NCBI GenBank assembly: GCA_963732765.1
Contig: CAVTAS010000010.1
Location: forward strand, 868,001 to 932,000
Length of the DNA: 64,000 nucleotides
Reading direction: 5' to 3'
From: JANYHF01 sp963732765
GTDB taxonomy: Bacteria > Pseudomonadota > Alphaproteobacteria > Rhizobiales > Hyphomicrobiaceae
Under the pieces are notes generated by a model, which worked only from the letters and a program-made list of their open reading frames with translations, ran no database searches and had not been told where the DNA came from. A program made the translations under genes and the position numbers. Below are positions 16,784 to 25,686 of this stretch, piece by piece; position 1 is the first letter of the stretch; every line of letters begins with the position of its first letter.

Positions 16784-18041
16784 CGACGTCATCCGCCTCA
16801 GCTATCTGATCGAGACGCCCGGCTCGCCGGAAAAGCTGGCGGCCAAGATTGCATCCGATCAATCCACTGGCACCTTCGTGCCAGTGCCGGGCGAGACGCC
16901 GGAGTTGAAGGCCCGCGTTGCCGCCCGCGTGGTGGCCATGCGTGCGTTGCCAGATGCTCCGTATCCTTCTTTTCCGACCGACCAGCCCGGCCCCTTCCAC
17001 CGCGCCGAGGCCGATATCGATTTCCCACTTGATGCGATCGGTACGGATCTCTCAGCGCTGATGACCATCGCCATCGGCGGCGTCTATGCCATCAAGGGCC
17101 TCTCCGGCATCCGCGTCGTCGGGTTGCAGCTGCCGCCGGCCTTCAAGACCGCCCACCCCGGCCCGCAGTTCGGCGTGGCGGGATCGCGCCGGCTCACCGG
17201 CGTCTACCGACGGCCGATCATCGGCAGCATCGTGAAGCCTGCGCTCGGTCTGCGCCCGCACGAGACGGCGGCGCTGGTTGGCGAGCTGATCGCGGCCGAG
17301 GTCGATTTCGTCAAGGACGACGAGAAGCTCATGTCGCCGGCCTATTCGCCGCTGGCCGAACGGGTCGCCGCCATCATGCCGCGCGTGCTCGACCACGAGC
17401 AGCGCACTGGAAAAAAGGTCATGTACGCCTTCGGCATCTCGCACGCCGACCCCGATGTCATGATGCGCAACCATGACCTCGTGCTGAAAGCCGGCGGCAA
17501 TTGCGCCGTGGTCAACATCAACTCGATTGGCCTTGGCGGCATGACCTTCCTGCGCAGGCGTTCGGGCCTGCTGCTGCACGCGCATCGCAACGGCTGGGAT
17601 ATTCTCACGCGCCATCCGGGGCTAGGGATGGACTTCTCCGTCTACCAGCAATTCTGGCGCCTTGCCGGCGTCGACCAGTTCCAGATCAACGGCATCGGCG
17701 TGAAATACTGGGAGCCGGACGAGAGTTTCGTCGCCTCGTTCAGAGCCGTCAGCACACCGCTGTTCGATCCAACCGACTGCCCGCTGCCCGTCGCGGGATC
17801 GGGCCAATGGGGTGGCCAGGCGCCGGAGACCTTTGCCCGCACCGGGCGCACCGTCGACCTCATGTATCTGTGCGGCGGCGGCATTGTCAGTCATCCCGGC
17901 GGCCCGGCAGCTGGCGTGCGCGCCGTGCGCCAGGCCTGGGAGGCGGCGGTGGCGGGCATCCCGCTCGACGTCTACGCCAACGATCACCCGGAACTCGCCC
18001 AATCCATCGCCAAGTTTGGCAGCGGGGCCGGGGATGCCTGA
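16776..18041 (+). CDS. RuBisCO-like protein (form IV), probable 3-oxo-isoapionate-4-phosphate enzyme
   Basis: The 421-residue protein has the RuBisCO large-subunit fold. Counterparts of catalytic residues are visible: K154 in SIVKPALGLR (K175 of spinach), the metal site VDFVKDDE with K180, D182 and E183 (carbamylated K201, D203, E204), H270-R271 in LLLHAHRNG, and K310 in GIGVKYWEPDE (loop 6, K334). The lysine equivalent to K177 is Ala156, so it is unlikely to fix CO2. Its partner is an OiaK-type kinase that overlaps it by 8 bases; in the D-apionate pathways OiaX (decarboxylase) and OiaT (transcarboxylase/hydrolase) are RuBisCO-like enzymes acting on the OiaK product. I cannot decide between the two. 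Confidence 0.85.
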   Translation: MADDVIRLSYLIETPGSPEKLAAKIASDQSTGTFVPVPGETPELKARVAARVVAMRALPDAPYPSFPTDQPGPFHRAEADIDFPLDAIGTDLSALMTIAIGGVYAIKGLSGIRVVGLQLPPAFKTAHPGPQFGVAGSRRLTGVYRRPIIGSIVKPALGLRPHETAALVGELIAAEVDFVKDDEKLMSPAYSPLAERVAAIMPRVLDHEQRTGKKVMYAFGISHADPDVMMRNHDLVLKAGGNCAVVNINSIGLGGMTFLRRRSGLLLHAHRNGWDILTRHPGLGMDFSVYQQFWRLAGVDQFQINGIGVKYWEPDESFVASFRAVSTPLFDPTDCPLPVAGSGQWGGQAPETFARTGRTVDLMYLCGGGIVSHPGGPAAGVRAVRQAWEAAVAGIPLDVYANDHPELAQSIAKFGSGAGDA

Positions 18042-19368
18042 TCGCCTGCTCAGCTTCTACGGCGACGACTTCACCGGCTCGTCCGACGTCATGGAGGCGA
18101 TGGCCTCACATGGCGTGCCGACCGTGCTGTTCACACGCCGGCCCAGCGAGGCGGAGTTCCGTCCGTTTGCCGACTATCAGGGCATCGGCATCGCCGGTTC
18201 CAGCCGCAGCCAAACGCCGGCCTGGATGGACGAATATCTCACTCCAGCCTTCGCCTGGCTGAAAACCCTTGGCGCGCGCCATTGCCACTACAAGGTCTGC
18301 TCGACCTTCGATTCCAGCCCGGCCACCGGCAGCATCGGCAAGGCCATCGACATCGGCCGCGCGGTTTTCGGGCAAGCCGTAACGCCTCTGATCGTGGGCG
18401 TTCCCGAGCTGAAACGCTACACCGCTTTCGGTCATCTCTATGCCTCATACCAGGGGCAGGTCTATCGTATCGACCGCCACCCGGTGATGAGCCGCCATCC
18501 CGTCACGCCGATGGACGAAGCGGACCTCCGGCTGCATCTCGCCCGCCAGACGGCCTCGCCGATCACGCTGATCGCATTGGATGTGCTGGCTCGATCGGAT
18601 TGCCATGACGTGATCGACGGACTTGTCGCCGCGCAGAATAGCATTGTACTGATCGATGTTGTCGACACGAACAGCCAGCTTGCAGCCGGACGCCAACTCA
18701 TCCGATTGTCGCCACGGCTTGGAGCATTCGTAGCCGGGTCATCGGGGGTCGAATATGCGCTGCTGCGCGCGCTCGTCGCTGCCGGCGCGATCCCGGGGAC
18801 GGCGACTTTCGCTCCCGTCATGCCCGCGAAGCGTGTGCTCGCCCTGTCGGGCAGCGTATCGCCCACCAGCGAACGGCAGATCCGTTACGCCCTGGCGCGC
18901 GGCTTCGATGGCATTGCGGCCGATCCCATCGCGCTAGTGACGAACCGAGATGCCGAGACGGCGCGCGTTGTGGCCGAAGCAACGGCGGTTCTCGAAGCGG
19001 GCCGCAGCCCGCTCATTCACACCGCGCTTGGTCCGCCCACAGATCACGGCGACGCCCTCGATGCCCTACCCGATGCGCGCCGCACGATCGGCGAGGCACT
19101 GGGCCAAATCGCCCGCGCTCTGATCGAACGCCACGGCCTGCGCCGCATCGTGTTTGCCGGCGGCGACACCTCCAGCCATGCGCTGGGACAATTGGACGTT
19201 TACGCCTTAACGACCCGCTATCCCTTGATAGCTACGCCAGGTTCGCCACTGTGCACCGCACACAGCGCGAACCGCCATCTCGACGGCATCGATCTCGCCA
19301 TGAAGGGCGGCCAGGTCGGAGGGGACGACTATTTCACGATCTTGCGCGATGGATTGGGGTTGGCGTAG
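18034..19368 (+). CDS. oiaK: Four-carbon acid sugar kinase family (DUF1537), OiaK-type 3-oxo-isoapionate kinase
   Basis: The 444-residue protein begins MPDRLLSFYGDDFTGSSDVM; the YGDDFTGS motif is the substrate-site signature of the DUF1537 acid-sugar kinases, and FAGGDTSSHAL near residue 370 is the ATP-binding glycine motif. Members phosphorylate threonate, erythronate, 3-oxo-tetronate or 3-oxo-isoapionate. The tight 8-base overlap with a RuBisCO-like gene and the nearby apionate lactonase make 3-oxo-isoapionate the best guess. The stop codon TAG lies inside the start of the palindromic repeat at 19365-19437. The family is sure, the substrate inferred from context. Confidence 0.8.
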   Translation: MPDRLLSFYGDDFTGSSDVMEAMASHGVPTVLFTRRPSEAEFRPFADYQGIGIAGSSRSQTPAWMDEYLTPAFAWLKTLGARHCHYKVCSTFDSSPATGSIGKAIDIGRAVFGQAVTPLIVGVPELKRYTAFGHLYASYQGQVYRIDRHPVMSRHPVTPMDEADLRLHLARQTASPITLIALDVLARSDCHDVIDGLVAAQNSIVLIDVVDTNSQLAAGRQLIRLSPRLGAFVAGSSGVEYALLRALVAAGAIPGTATFAPVMPAKRVLALSGSVSPTSERQIRYALARGFDGIAADPIALVTNRDAETARVVAEATAVLEAGRSPLIHTALGPPTDHGDALDALPDARRTIGEALGQIARALIERHGLRRIVFAGGDTSSHALGQLDVYALTTRYPLIATPGSPLCTAHSANRHLDGIDLAMKGGQVGGDDYFTILRDGLGLA

Positions 19369-19437
19369 GGGCGACCCGTGGGTCGCACTCTAACGGCACG
19401 GCAGGCTCCCCGAGGGCGATCCACGGATCGCCCCTAC
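19365..19437. repeat. Palindromic element, GTAGGGGCGACCC family, copy 1
   Basis: Arms at 19365-19386 and 19414-19437 begin GTAGGGGCGACCC and end ATCGCCCCTAC, an imperfect inverted repeat with a ~27-base loop. A second copy lies at 49757-49829. The TAG of the left arm is the stop codon of the kinase gene. Confidence 0.8.
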
Positions 19438-19488
19438 AGTGCAGGCGCCTGTTTTCAGCCGAACCGAAAAACTCTCGGGCGCAACTCC

Positions 19489-20820
19489 TTATACTTCCCC
19501 GGCGACAAAGTCGGCCAATAGTCCGGCATCCTCAGCCAGGTCGAGAACCGAGAAGCGGCGGCGGATTTCGCGGGCGTGCAGCACGGCGTCGCGATAGACC
19601 TCGACATCGAGACCCAGTTCACCGGCAGTCGTAGGCCCACCCGAGGCTCTCAACGCGGTATGCAGTGTGGCGGCGGGCACCTGGAACGCCAGCAATTCCT
19701 GGCGCAACTCGGGCCACAGCGCGCCGAGCTTTTCGTTCATGGCGTCGGCCCCGCGCGCATCGAGCGCCTTCATTTTGAGTTCGGCAAGACAGATATCGGC
19801 GATCTCCCCAGGGTAGCGTTTGCGCATCGCGGGCGTATCAATCAGCGTTGCGCTCAAGACTGGTGGCTTTTCGCTGGCGAGGATTTGAGTCTGCAATCGC
19901 GCCATGGTCAGAGTTGCAACGCCCACCTGCTGTCCGTGAAGGGTGCCGGGATGCTTCTCCCCGGCAAAGCAGTCGATGTAATGCGAGATCTGATGCTCGC
20001 CCATCGAGCCATGATTGGTCATGCCGGTGAAGCTGGTGCCGAAGCCACACAGCGTCAGCACATTGTGCAGGTAGCGCACCGCCTCGACATCGCCTTTGGC
20101 CAGATCCGGCGCGCGCGCCATCAGTTCCGTCTCGTCGGCCGCCTGGATCAGGAACGGCAGCTCGGTGTAGTAGGTGTCGAGCAGCCGCTTGGACAGCCAC
20201 CAGTCGATCTGGGCGACCGAGCGGACAATGCAATCGCCAAAGCCGGCCGCGATCAGGTGGACGGGCGCGGCAGCGTTGATCGCAAGGTCGACGAACACAC
20301 CGGCCGGGGCTTGGGCCGGCTTGGAGACCTTCAGGCCGTTAGCCAGTGTGATCGAGGCCGTCGTCGAGGTGTAGCCGTTCATCGACGGCGCGGTGGCGAA
20401 AACACAGCAGGCGCGGCCGTCCTGGGCGGTCACATACTTGCACAGATCGTTGACCGTGCCCGAGCCGACCGCCACCAGCGCATCGAAATGCCGGACCTTC
20501 TCCTGCAGCCGCGCGACCTCGCCTTCATCGGCATGCGGATGATCGAGCACGACGGTCTCGACCGACCCCAAGGACCGCAAAGCCTTGGCGACGCGCCGCC
20601 CCAACACATCGTGGGTGTTCTGATCGCACACGACAGCCAGCCGGCCACGCAGACCGATCTCGCCAACCAGATCGGCTTCGCGCCCATCCAGGCTCTCGGC
20701 GATGACCACGCTCTTGTAGGGCACGCGGCCGATCTCGCCGGTCTCGGGATTGATCCAGCGGCCCGCAACCATCTCCTCGATCTGCCCGGCGCGGCTACCT
20801 GTCTCGGTTGGTGACGCCAT
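19489..20820 (-). CDS. sn-glycerol-1-phosphate dehydrogenase-like (AraM family) dehydrogenase
   Basis: The 443-residue protein belongs to the iron/zinc alcohol-dehydrogenase-like superfamily of glycerol-1-phosphate dehydrogenases (AraM/EgsA). VAVGSGTVNDLCKY is the NAD(P) glycine-rich site, TAPSMNGYTSTTASI the substrate loop, GFGDCIVRS and HGSMGEHQISHYID contain the metal-binding Asp/His ligands. AraM-like proteins in proteobacteria often sit in sugar-alcohol or sugar-acid clusters and their substrates are uncertain. The ATG at 20820 was chosen over the longer frame to 20907, which lacks a family match. It is transcribed divergently from the SorC-type regulator, across a perfect palindrome. 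Confidence 0.85.
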   Translation of the reverse strand: MASPTETGSRAGQIEEMVAGRWINPETGEIGRVPYKSVVIAESLDGREADLVGEIGLRGRLAVVCDQNTHDVLGRRVAKALRSLGSVETVVLDHPHADEGEVARLQEKVRHFDALVAVGSGTVNDLCKYVTAQDGRACCVFATAPSMNGYTSTTASITLANGLKVSKPAQAPAGVFVDLAINAAAPVHLIAAGFGDCIVRSVAQIDWWLSKRLLDTYYTELPFLIQAADETELMARAPDLAKGDVEAVRYLHNVLTLCGFGTSFTGMTNHGSMGEHQISHYIDCFAGEKHPGTLHGQQVGVATLTMARLQTQILASEKPPVLSATLIDTPAMRKRYPGEIADICLAELKMKALDARGADAMNEKLGALWPELRQELLAFQVPAATLHTALRASGGPTTAGELGLDVEVYRDAVLHAREIRRRFSVLDLAEDAGLLADFVAGEV

Positions 20821-20900
20821 GGTGTCGCTCCGGATGTGTGCGCGGCGAGGGGCCGATTGGGGGCCAAAGCAGGCCCGTTGACAGCAGCTTTGCGTCTCGA

Positions 20901-20914
20901 TTGACATATGTCAA
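20901..20914. promoter_or_regulatory. Candidate SorC-type operator
   Basis: TTGACATATGTCAA is a perfect 14-base palindrome in the 139-base divergent spacer between the AraM-like gene and the sugar regulator, 46 bases before the regulator start. Its place and symmetry suit binding of a dimeric SorC-family repressor that would control both directions. No other exact copy was noticed in the window. Confidence 0.55.
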
Positions 20915-20959
20915 CACGAAGTGCAGTTTGTTCGCAACGTCTGATGGAGCGGCGCCTCG

Positions 20960-22033
20960 ATGGTTCGCACACTGGAACCCAGCCCGGCAGTATCGACCGC
21001 TTCGCGGCGCGATCAGACACGCGCCAAGCGACGCGACGTATCGACACCGCTGGAGTTCGGTGGCGATCCGGTGGTCTGGGCCGCCTGGCTCTACTACGAA
21101 GAGCGCATGACGCAGGAAGCGGTCGCCGAGCGGCTGGGTGTGTCGCGCGCCACCGTGGTCAATGTGCTGCAGGAAGCCCGCGACCGCGGCATCGTGACGA
21201 TCGCGGTGTCGCCGCGGCATTTGCAGGGAGTGGAGCTGTCGCGCGAGCTCAGCGAACTCTATGGTCTGGACGGTTGCGTGATCGTCCCCGATGATGCCGG
21301 CCGGCGCGCCGACTACGAGCGCATCGGCGAAGCCGGCGCCAAGCTGTTGGCGGAAATTCTGACCCCTGACGATGTGCTGGGTGTCGCCTGGGGCCGCACG
21401 GTGCTGGCCCTCTCCAAGGCGTTGCCGGAAGCCAAGCAGCCTGGCGTGTCGGTGGTTCAGATCGCCGGTAGCGCGATCGGCACGGCCATGTTCTCGCCCG
21501 AGCTGTGCACGTCCAACATCGCCTACCGGATCGGTGCGCGCTGCATTAATCTGCATGCGCCGGGGATTGTCTCGCGGCCCGAGATCAAGGCGCTGTTCAT
21601 GAAAGAGCCGGAGCTGGTGCGCCAGTTCGAGATCATCCGCTCGTGCACCAAGATCCTGTTCGGCGTTGGCGGCGTCGAGAATGCCGATACGGTCTTGAGC
21701 GTCGGCTACATGACGCCGGAAACCATCGCTCCTTACATTGCGCGCGGCGCCATCGGCGTGCTGGCCGGACGGTTCCTGGACAGCAAAGGCAAGCCGGTGC
21801 TGGGGAGCCTGGACGACCAGATGATCGGTATGACGCTGAAGGAACTGATCAAGATTCCCGAGCGCATCTGCGTCGCCGGCGGGTTGGAAAAAGTGGACGC
21901 CATCGAGGGTGTCCTGCACGGCGGCTACGCAACCCTTCTGGTGACGGACGAACTCGCGGCTCAAGCTTTGTGCGCACGCGGACGGTCTGCGCGCGCAGCG
22001 CCGCGCCGCAGCGCCAAGAGGTCCGCAGCATGA
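20960..22033 (+). CDS. SorC/DeoR-family sugar-binding transcriptional regulator
   Basis: The 357-residue protein has an N-terminal helix-turn-helix (MTQEAVAERLGVSRATVVNV, about residues 50-69) followed by a SorC sugar-phosphate-binding domain: LAEILTPDDVLGVAWGRTVL, then GVGGVEN and LDDQMIGMTLKELIKIPERI. Such regulators respond to a phosphorylated intermediate of the pathway they control. The gene leads an apparent operon of two permeases, a binding protein, an FGGY kinase, a HAD phosphatase and an ATPase; the next start overlaps its stop (ATGA). About 25 basic residues at the C-terminus (RGRSARAAPRRSAKRSAA) are unusual. Confidence 0.9.
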   Translation: MVRTLEPSPAVSTASRRDQTRAKRRDVSTPLEFGGDPVVWAAWLYYEERMTQEAVAERLGVSRATVVNVLQEARDRGIVTIAVSPRHLQGVELSRELSELYGLDGCVIVPDDAGRRADYERIGEAGAKLLAEILTPDDVLGVAWGRTVLALSKALPEAKQPGVSVVQIAGSAIGTAMFSPELCTSNIAYRIGARCINLHAPGIVSRPEIKALFMKEPELVRQFEIIRSCTKILFGVGGVENADTVLSVGYMTPETIAPYIARGAIGVLAGRFLDSKGKPVLGSLDDQMIGMTLKELIKIPERICVAGGLEKVDAIEGVLHGGYATLLVTDELAAQALCARGRSARAAPRRSAKRSAA

Positions 22034-22950
22034 CCGCCGTCGCCGCCGATACGCCCATCCCGCGACGCCGCTCGGGTTGGCCGAAGTTCCTAACTTCGGA
22101 GCATCCGCTGCCCTGGCTGCTGCCGGCCTCCGCGCTGATGATCGTGTTCGGCATCTATCCGCTGCTCTATGCGATCTGGCTGTCGATGCACAAACGGCAC
22201 CCGGTGACGCGCCAATACCTGTTCGATCCCGCCTCCAACTGGGTGAAGATGTTCCAGGATGAGCGGCTGTGGAACGCGATCTACAATACCTTTCTCTATA
22301 CCGCCATCGCCCTGGTCATTCAGCTGGTGCTGGGCATGCTGATCGCCCTGTTGCTGGATACCGACCGCAAGGGTTACGGTTTTCTCCGTGGACTGATGAC
22401 GCTACCGCTGGTGGTCCCCCCCGCCGTCACGGGCATGATGTTCCTCTTGATGCTTGACGGCTCCTTCGGCGTGCTCAGCCGCGGCCTCTATGCCACCGGC
22501 CTGTGGTCGCCCAATCATCCGATCCTGGCGACTTCGGGCTCGGCGATGGCCGGCGTACTGTTGGCCGACATCTGGCAGTGGACCCCCTTCATGACGCTGA
22601 TCATGCTGGCGGGACTGCGCTCGCTCCCCAAAGAACCCTACGAGGCGGCCGCTATCGATGGGGCAACCAACGTCCAGGCCTTCTTCAAGTTGACGCTGCC
22701 GATGATGTCGAAAGTGATCGCCATCGCCGTCCTGATCCGTGGCATCGATCTGTTCCGCGCCTTCGACTACATCAAGGTCATGACCGATAGCGGACCGGGC
22801 ACATCAACCGAGACGCTTACCGCCTATGCCGGAAAAATCTACTTCTCCAGCGCCAATTTCCCGTTTGCCTCGACGGTGGCGCTGCTGACGTTGATCCTCG
22901 TCATCGTCACCTCGACCATCTTTATGAAGATATTCCGGATCAAGCTGTGA
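22030..22950 (+). CDS. CUT1 sugar ABC transporter permease (MalF/UgpA type), importer 1
   Basis: The 306-residue inner-membrane permease has six hydrophobic segments and the EAA loop EPYEAAAIDGATNVQAFFKL that docks the ATPase, typical of MalF/UgpA-type subunits of carbohydrate importers. The N-terminal ~30 residues are cytosolic and basic. The start ATG at 22030 overlaps the regulator stop by four bases, and its own stop overlaps the next permease. It forms importer 1 with the genes at 22950, 23916 and 28325. Substrate is presumably a pentose, sugar acid or lactone. Confidence 0.9.
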   Translation: MTAVAADTPIPRRRSGWPKFLTSEHPLPWLLPASALMIVFGIYPLLYAIWLSMHKRHPVTRQYLFDPASNWVKMFQDERLWNAIYNTFLYTAIALVIQLVLGMLIALLLDTDRKGYGFLRGLMTLPLVVPPAVTGMMFLLMLDGSFGVLSRGLYATGLWSPNHPILATSGSAMAGVLLADIWQWTPFMTLIMLAGLRSLPKEPYEAAAIDGATNVQAFFKLTLPMMSKVIAIAVLIRGIDLFRAFDYIKVMTDSGPGTSTETLTAYAGKIYFSSANFPFASTVALLTLILVIVTSTIFMKIFRIKL

Positions 22951-23858
22951 TGGAACTCTCCCGCCCCTTCCGGATCTTGCGCGACGCGGTCGCCATCTTC
23001 GTGGTGGGACTGTTTTCGTTTCCGATCTTCTGGTGGGCACTGACTTCGATCAAGCCGGTGTCGGCGATCTTCGACAAGGATCGGGTGATTTTCTTCGATT
23101 TCAAGCCGACCCTGATCAACTACGCCGTCGTCCTGTTCGGCCGCTCGCGCGCCGACAGCGCCATCGACAGCGGCCTCGCCATCGGCGTCGCGGGCGCCAG
23201 CACCTATGACTTGCGCCAGACGGTGGTGGACTCGATCATCATCGCGATTGGCGCGACGGCGCTCACCGTCGTGATCGCGGCGCTGGCGGCCTATGCGCTT
23301 TCGCGCATGCGCTTCTGGGGCCGCGACGTCTGGCTCAATTGGGTGCTCGGTCAGCGCTTCATGCCGCCGATCGCGATCCTGATCCCGCTGGTCACCATCT
23401 ACAAACTCGGCGGCATGCGCGATACCGACAACCGCTACATGGGCTACCTCGGCCTCATCATCATCTATGCGCTGCTCAATCTGCCGATTGCCGTCCTGCT
23501 GATGAAATCCTTCTTCGACGATGTGCCCAAGGACGTCGACGAAGCCGCCATGATCGATGGCGCCACCCGCTGGCAGACCTTCCGCAAGATCATTCTGCCT
23601 CTGGTCAAGGGCGGGCTCGCAGCTGCGGCCGTGCTGTGCTTCGTGTTTTCCTGGACCGAGTTCCTGCTGTCGCTGTTCCTGACCACCGATATCCGTACTC
23701 TGCCGGTCAAGATCTCTACCTTCCAGACCTCGACGGGATCGGAGTGGGGATTTATTTCGGCCCTGGGCACCGCCGGTATCATCCCGAGCTTCATCTTCAT
23801 TTTGCTGGTTCAACGCCATCTGGTGCGCGGCCTCACCCTTGGCTCCCTCAAGGAATGA
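22950..23858 (+). CDS. CUT1 sugar ABC transporter permease (MalG/UgpE type), importer 1
   Basis: The ~302-residue partner permease has an EAA loop DEAAMIDGATRWQTFRKIIL and a C-terminal RHLVRGLTLGSLKE close to the MalG consensus. There is an extended periplasmic loop (about residues 50-85) containing FGRSRADSAIDSGLAIG before the second helix. The ATG at 22950 overlaps the preceding stop by one base; GTG at 22947, one codon earlier, is equally possible. Together with the MalF-like subunit it forms the channel of importer 1. Confidence 0.9.
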   Translation: MELSRPFRILRDAVAIFVVGLFSFPIFWWALTSIKPVSAIFDKDRVIFFDFKPTLINYAVVLFGRSRADSAIDSGLAIGVAGASTYDLRQTVVDSIIIAIGATALTVVIAALAAYALSRMRFWGRDVWLNWVLGQRFMPPIAILIPLVTIYKLGGMRDTDNRYMGYLGLIIIYALLNLPIAVLLMKSFFDDVPKDVDEAAMIDGATRWQTFRKIILPLVKGGLAAAAVLCFVFSWTEFLLSLFLTTDIRTLPVKISTFQTSTGSEWGFISALGTAGIIPSFIFILLVQRHLVRGLTLGSLKE

Positions 23859-23915
23859 GACCGTGTACGAGGTTTAGTAAGACGTGAGTTTCTTGTCATA
23901 ACCCAGGAGGAAAAC

Positions 23916-25436
23916 GTGAACTTCAAAGAATACGACAAGAAGACCTACATCACCGATACGGCCCGCGCGTTTGCGGAACGCCGCATCTCCAAGCGCGAGT
24001 TCCTGCGCAAGGCCGGTTTGGCCGGCGTCGGCTTCTCGGCTTTCGCGGCCGGCATGCTCGGCAATCAGCGCGGGTTCAAGGGCAACCTCGGCCTGCTCGG
24101 CAACGAGGCGATGGCGCAGGACGCCGCCACCACGCAGTGGCTGAAGGACGTCGGATCCAAGTTCAAGGGCACCAAGATCCGCTACACCTCGGAATCGACA
24201 CCCCCGACCGTCGTGGTCGACAAGCTCAAGAAGGAATTCACCGACCCGACCGGCATCGAAGTCGAAGTGGAAATCGTACCCCTCGAGCAGGTTCTCGCCA
24301 AGGCGACGCAAGACGTGCAGGGCCAGTTGGGTACCTACGATCTCTACTATCTCGACCAGTCGTGGGTCGCGACCTTCGCTCAGGATACCTACGATCCGAT
24401 CGAGTACTACAAGTCCAAGCCCGACCTCGCGATGCCCAATTTCGATTGGGAAGATTTCTCCAAGACGTTGGTCGACGGCCTTGCGCTCTACAATGGCAAG
24501 TGGGTCGGCATCCCCTTCGACATCCCGATCATGACCTTGATCTATCGCAAGGACATCCTCGAGAAGCACAAGATCGCGGTTCCCAAGACGCAGGACGAAC
24601 TGCTCGCGGCGGTGAAGATGATCACCGAGGCCGAGAAGGGCAACGGCGTCTACGGCACCGGCCTGCAAGCCAAGTCCGGCCACTACTCGCTGAACTGCGA
24701 CTGGACCCAGGTGGTCTGGAACGAGGGCGGCTCGATCTTCACCAAGGACAAGAAGTTCTCGGGCAACGACGAGGCCGGCATCCGCGGACTTAAGGTGTAC
24801 CAGGAGTACCTGAAGAACTCGCCGGCCAACTCGACCGCGTCCACCTGGGACGGCCAGTTCCAGATGTTCCAGTCGGGCCAGGTCGCCATGGTCAACAGCT
24901 GGGACGAGTTCTGCCCCGGCTTCGACGGCGACAATTCGAAGGTCAAGGGCTTGTGGGAAGTCACCCGTCCGGTCGGCGGCAAGCCGCTGCGCGCGGTCGC
25001 CGACGCTGGCTTTGGCGAAATCCCGAACTATGCCCACCAGGGCGGTTCGGTCCTCGGCCTGTCGAAGTACTCCAAGAACCCGGACGCAGCCTGGCTGTTC
25101 ATGCAGTGGGCCTGCTCGAAGGACGTGATGACGCGCTGCACTGTGCTCGGTGGTTTTGCGCCTATGCGTCTATCGTCCTTCGCCGATCCGCGCGTCAAGG
25201 CCAAGGCCGTGGTCGGCCCCGGCACGACGCGCCATCTCCCGGTCGTGCTCGAGACCATCAACACACTGATGGCCTCCGAGCCCGACATGCCGCTGTGGGC
25301 CGGCTTCTCGAACAATGAGATCCCGACCGAGCTTGGCAAGCTGCTCACTGGCCAATCCTACGGCGGCGACGCCAAGGCCTGCATGGACGCCGTGGCGGCG
25401 CAGATCGACGCCAAGGTGAAGGACGCCGGACTGTAG
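23916..25436 (+). CDS. Extracellular sugar-binding protein, importer 1
   Basis: The 506-residue family 1 extracellular solute-binding protein has an atypically long N-terminus: about 25 residues precede RRISKREFLRKAGLAGVGF, a Tat-like signal with KR instead of the invariant RR, then a hydrophobic stretch ending at a probable cleavage after AMAQ. The mature part shows the type 1 binding fold (VDKLKKEFTDPTGIEVEVE, GQVAMVNSWDEFCPG, GGSVLGLSKYSKNPDAAW). GTG at 23916 follows AGGAGG at 23906. Export of a sugar binding protein by the Tat path is unusual but known; the KR variant makes the route uncertain. Confidence 0.9.
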   Translation: MNFKEYDKKTYITDTARAFAERRISKREFLRKAGLAGVGFSAFAAGMLGNQRGFKGNLGLLGNEAMAQDAATTQWLKDVGSKFKGTKIRYTSESTPPTVVVDKLKKEFTDPTGIEVEVEIVPLEQVLAKATQDVQGQLGTYDLYYLDQSWVATFAQDTYDPIEYYKSKPDLAMPNFDWEDFSKTLVDGLALYNGKWVGIPFDIPIMTLIYRKDILEKHKIAVPKTQDELLAAVKMITEAEKGNGVYGTGLQAKSGHYSLNCDWTQVVWNEGGSIFTKDKKFSGNDEAGIRGLKVYQEYLKNSPANSTASTWDGQFQMFQSGQVAMVNSWDEFCPGFDGDNSKVKGLWEVTRPVGGKPLRAVADAGFGEIPNYAHQGGSVLGLSKYSKNPDAAWLFMQWACSKDVMTRCTVLGGFAPMRLSSFADPRVKAKAVVGPGTTRHLPVVLETINTLMASEPDMPLWAGFSNNEIPTELGKLLTGQSYGGDAKACMDAVAAQIDAKVKDAGL

Positions 25437-25458
25437 GGCTGGCACCCGAAAGGACATG

Positions 25459-25643
25459 CCCTCTCCCCCACCTCTTTGCGGGGGAGAGGGCGCCCCGAAG
25501 GGGCGGGTGAGGGGCAGCCGCTTGCTCCGACCCTCGTGCCATGCGTACGGAGCAAGTGGCTGCCCCTCACCCGGCGCTGAGTCCTCGCCGCTCAGGCGGC
25601 TCGGGCGCCACCCTCTCCCCCGCGAAGCAACGGGGGAGAGGGA
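25459..25643. repeat. Mosaic palindromic repeat, GAGGGGCAGCCGC family, copy 1
   Basis: Nested inverted repeats: CTCTCCCCC...GGGGGAGAGGG hairpins at both ends, and in the middle a 23-base pair of arms (25507-25529 and 25548-25570) beginning GTGAGGGGCAGCC. Three more copies lie at 27248, 34301 and 52186. This resembles the RIME-type mosaic elements of rhizobia (inference). Confidence 0.85.
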
Positions 25644-25686
25644 AGTCTACGGCCTGCCCATCTTTTCGTACTCAACCACGGACCAC

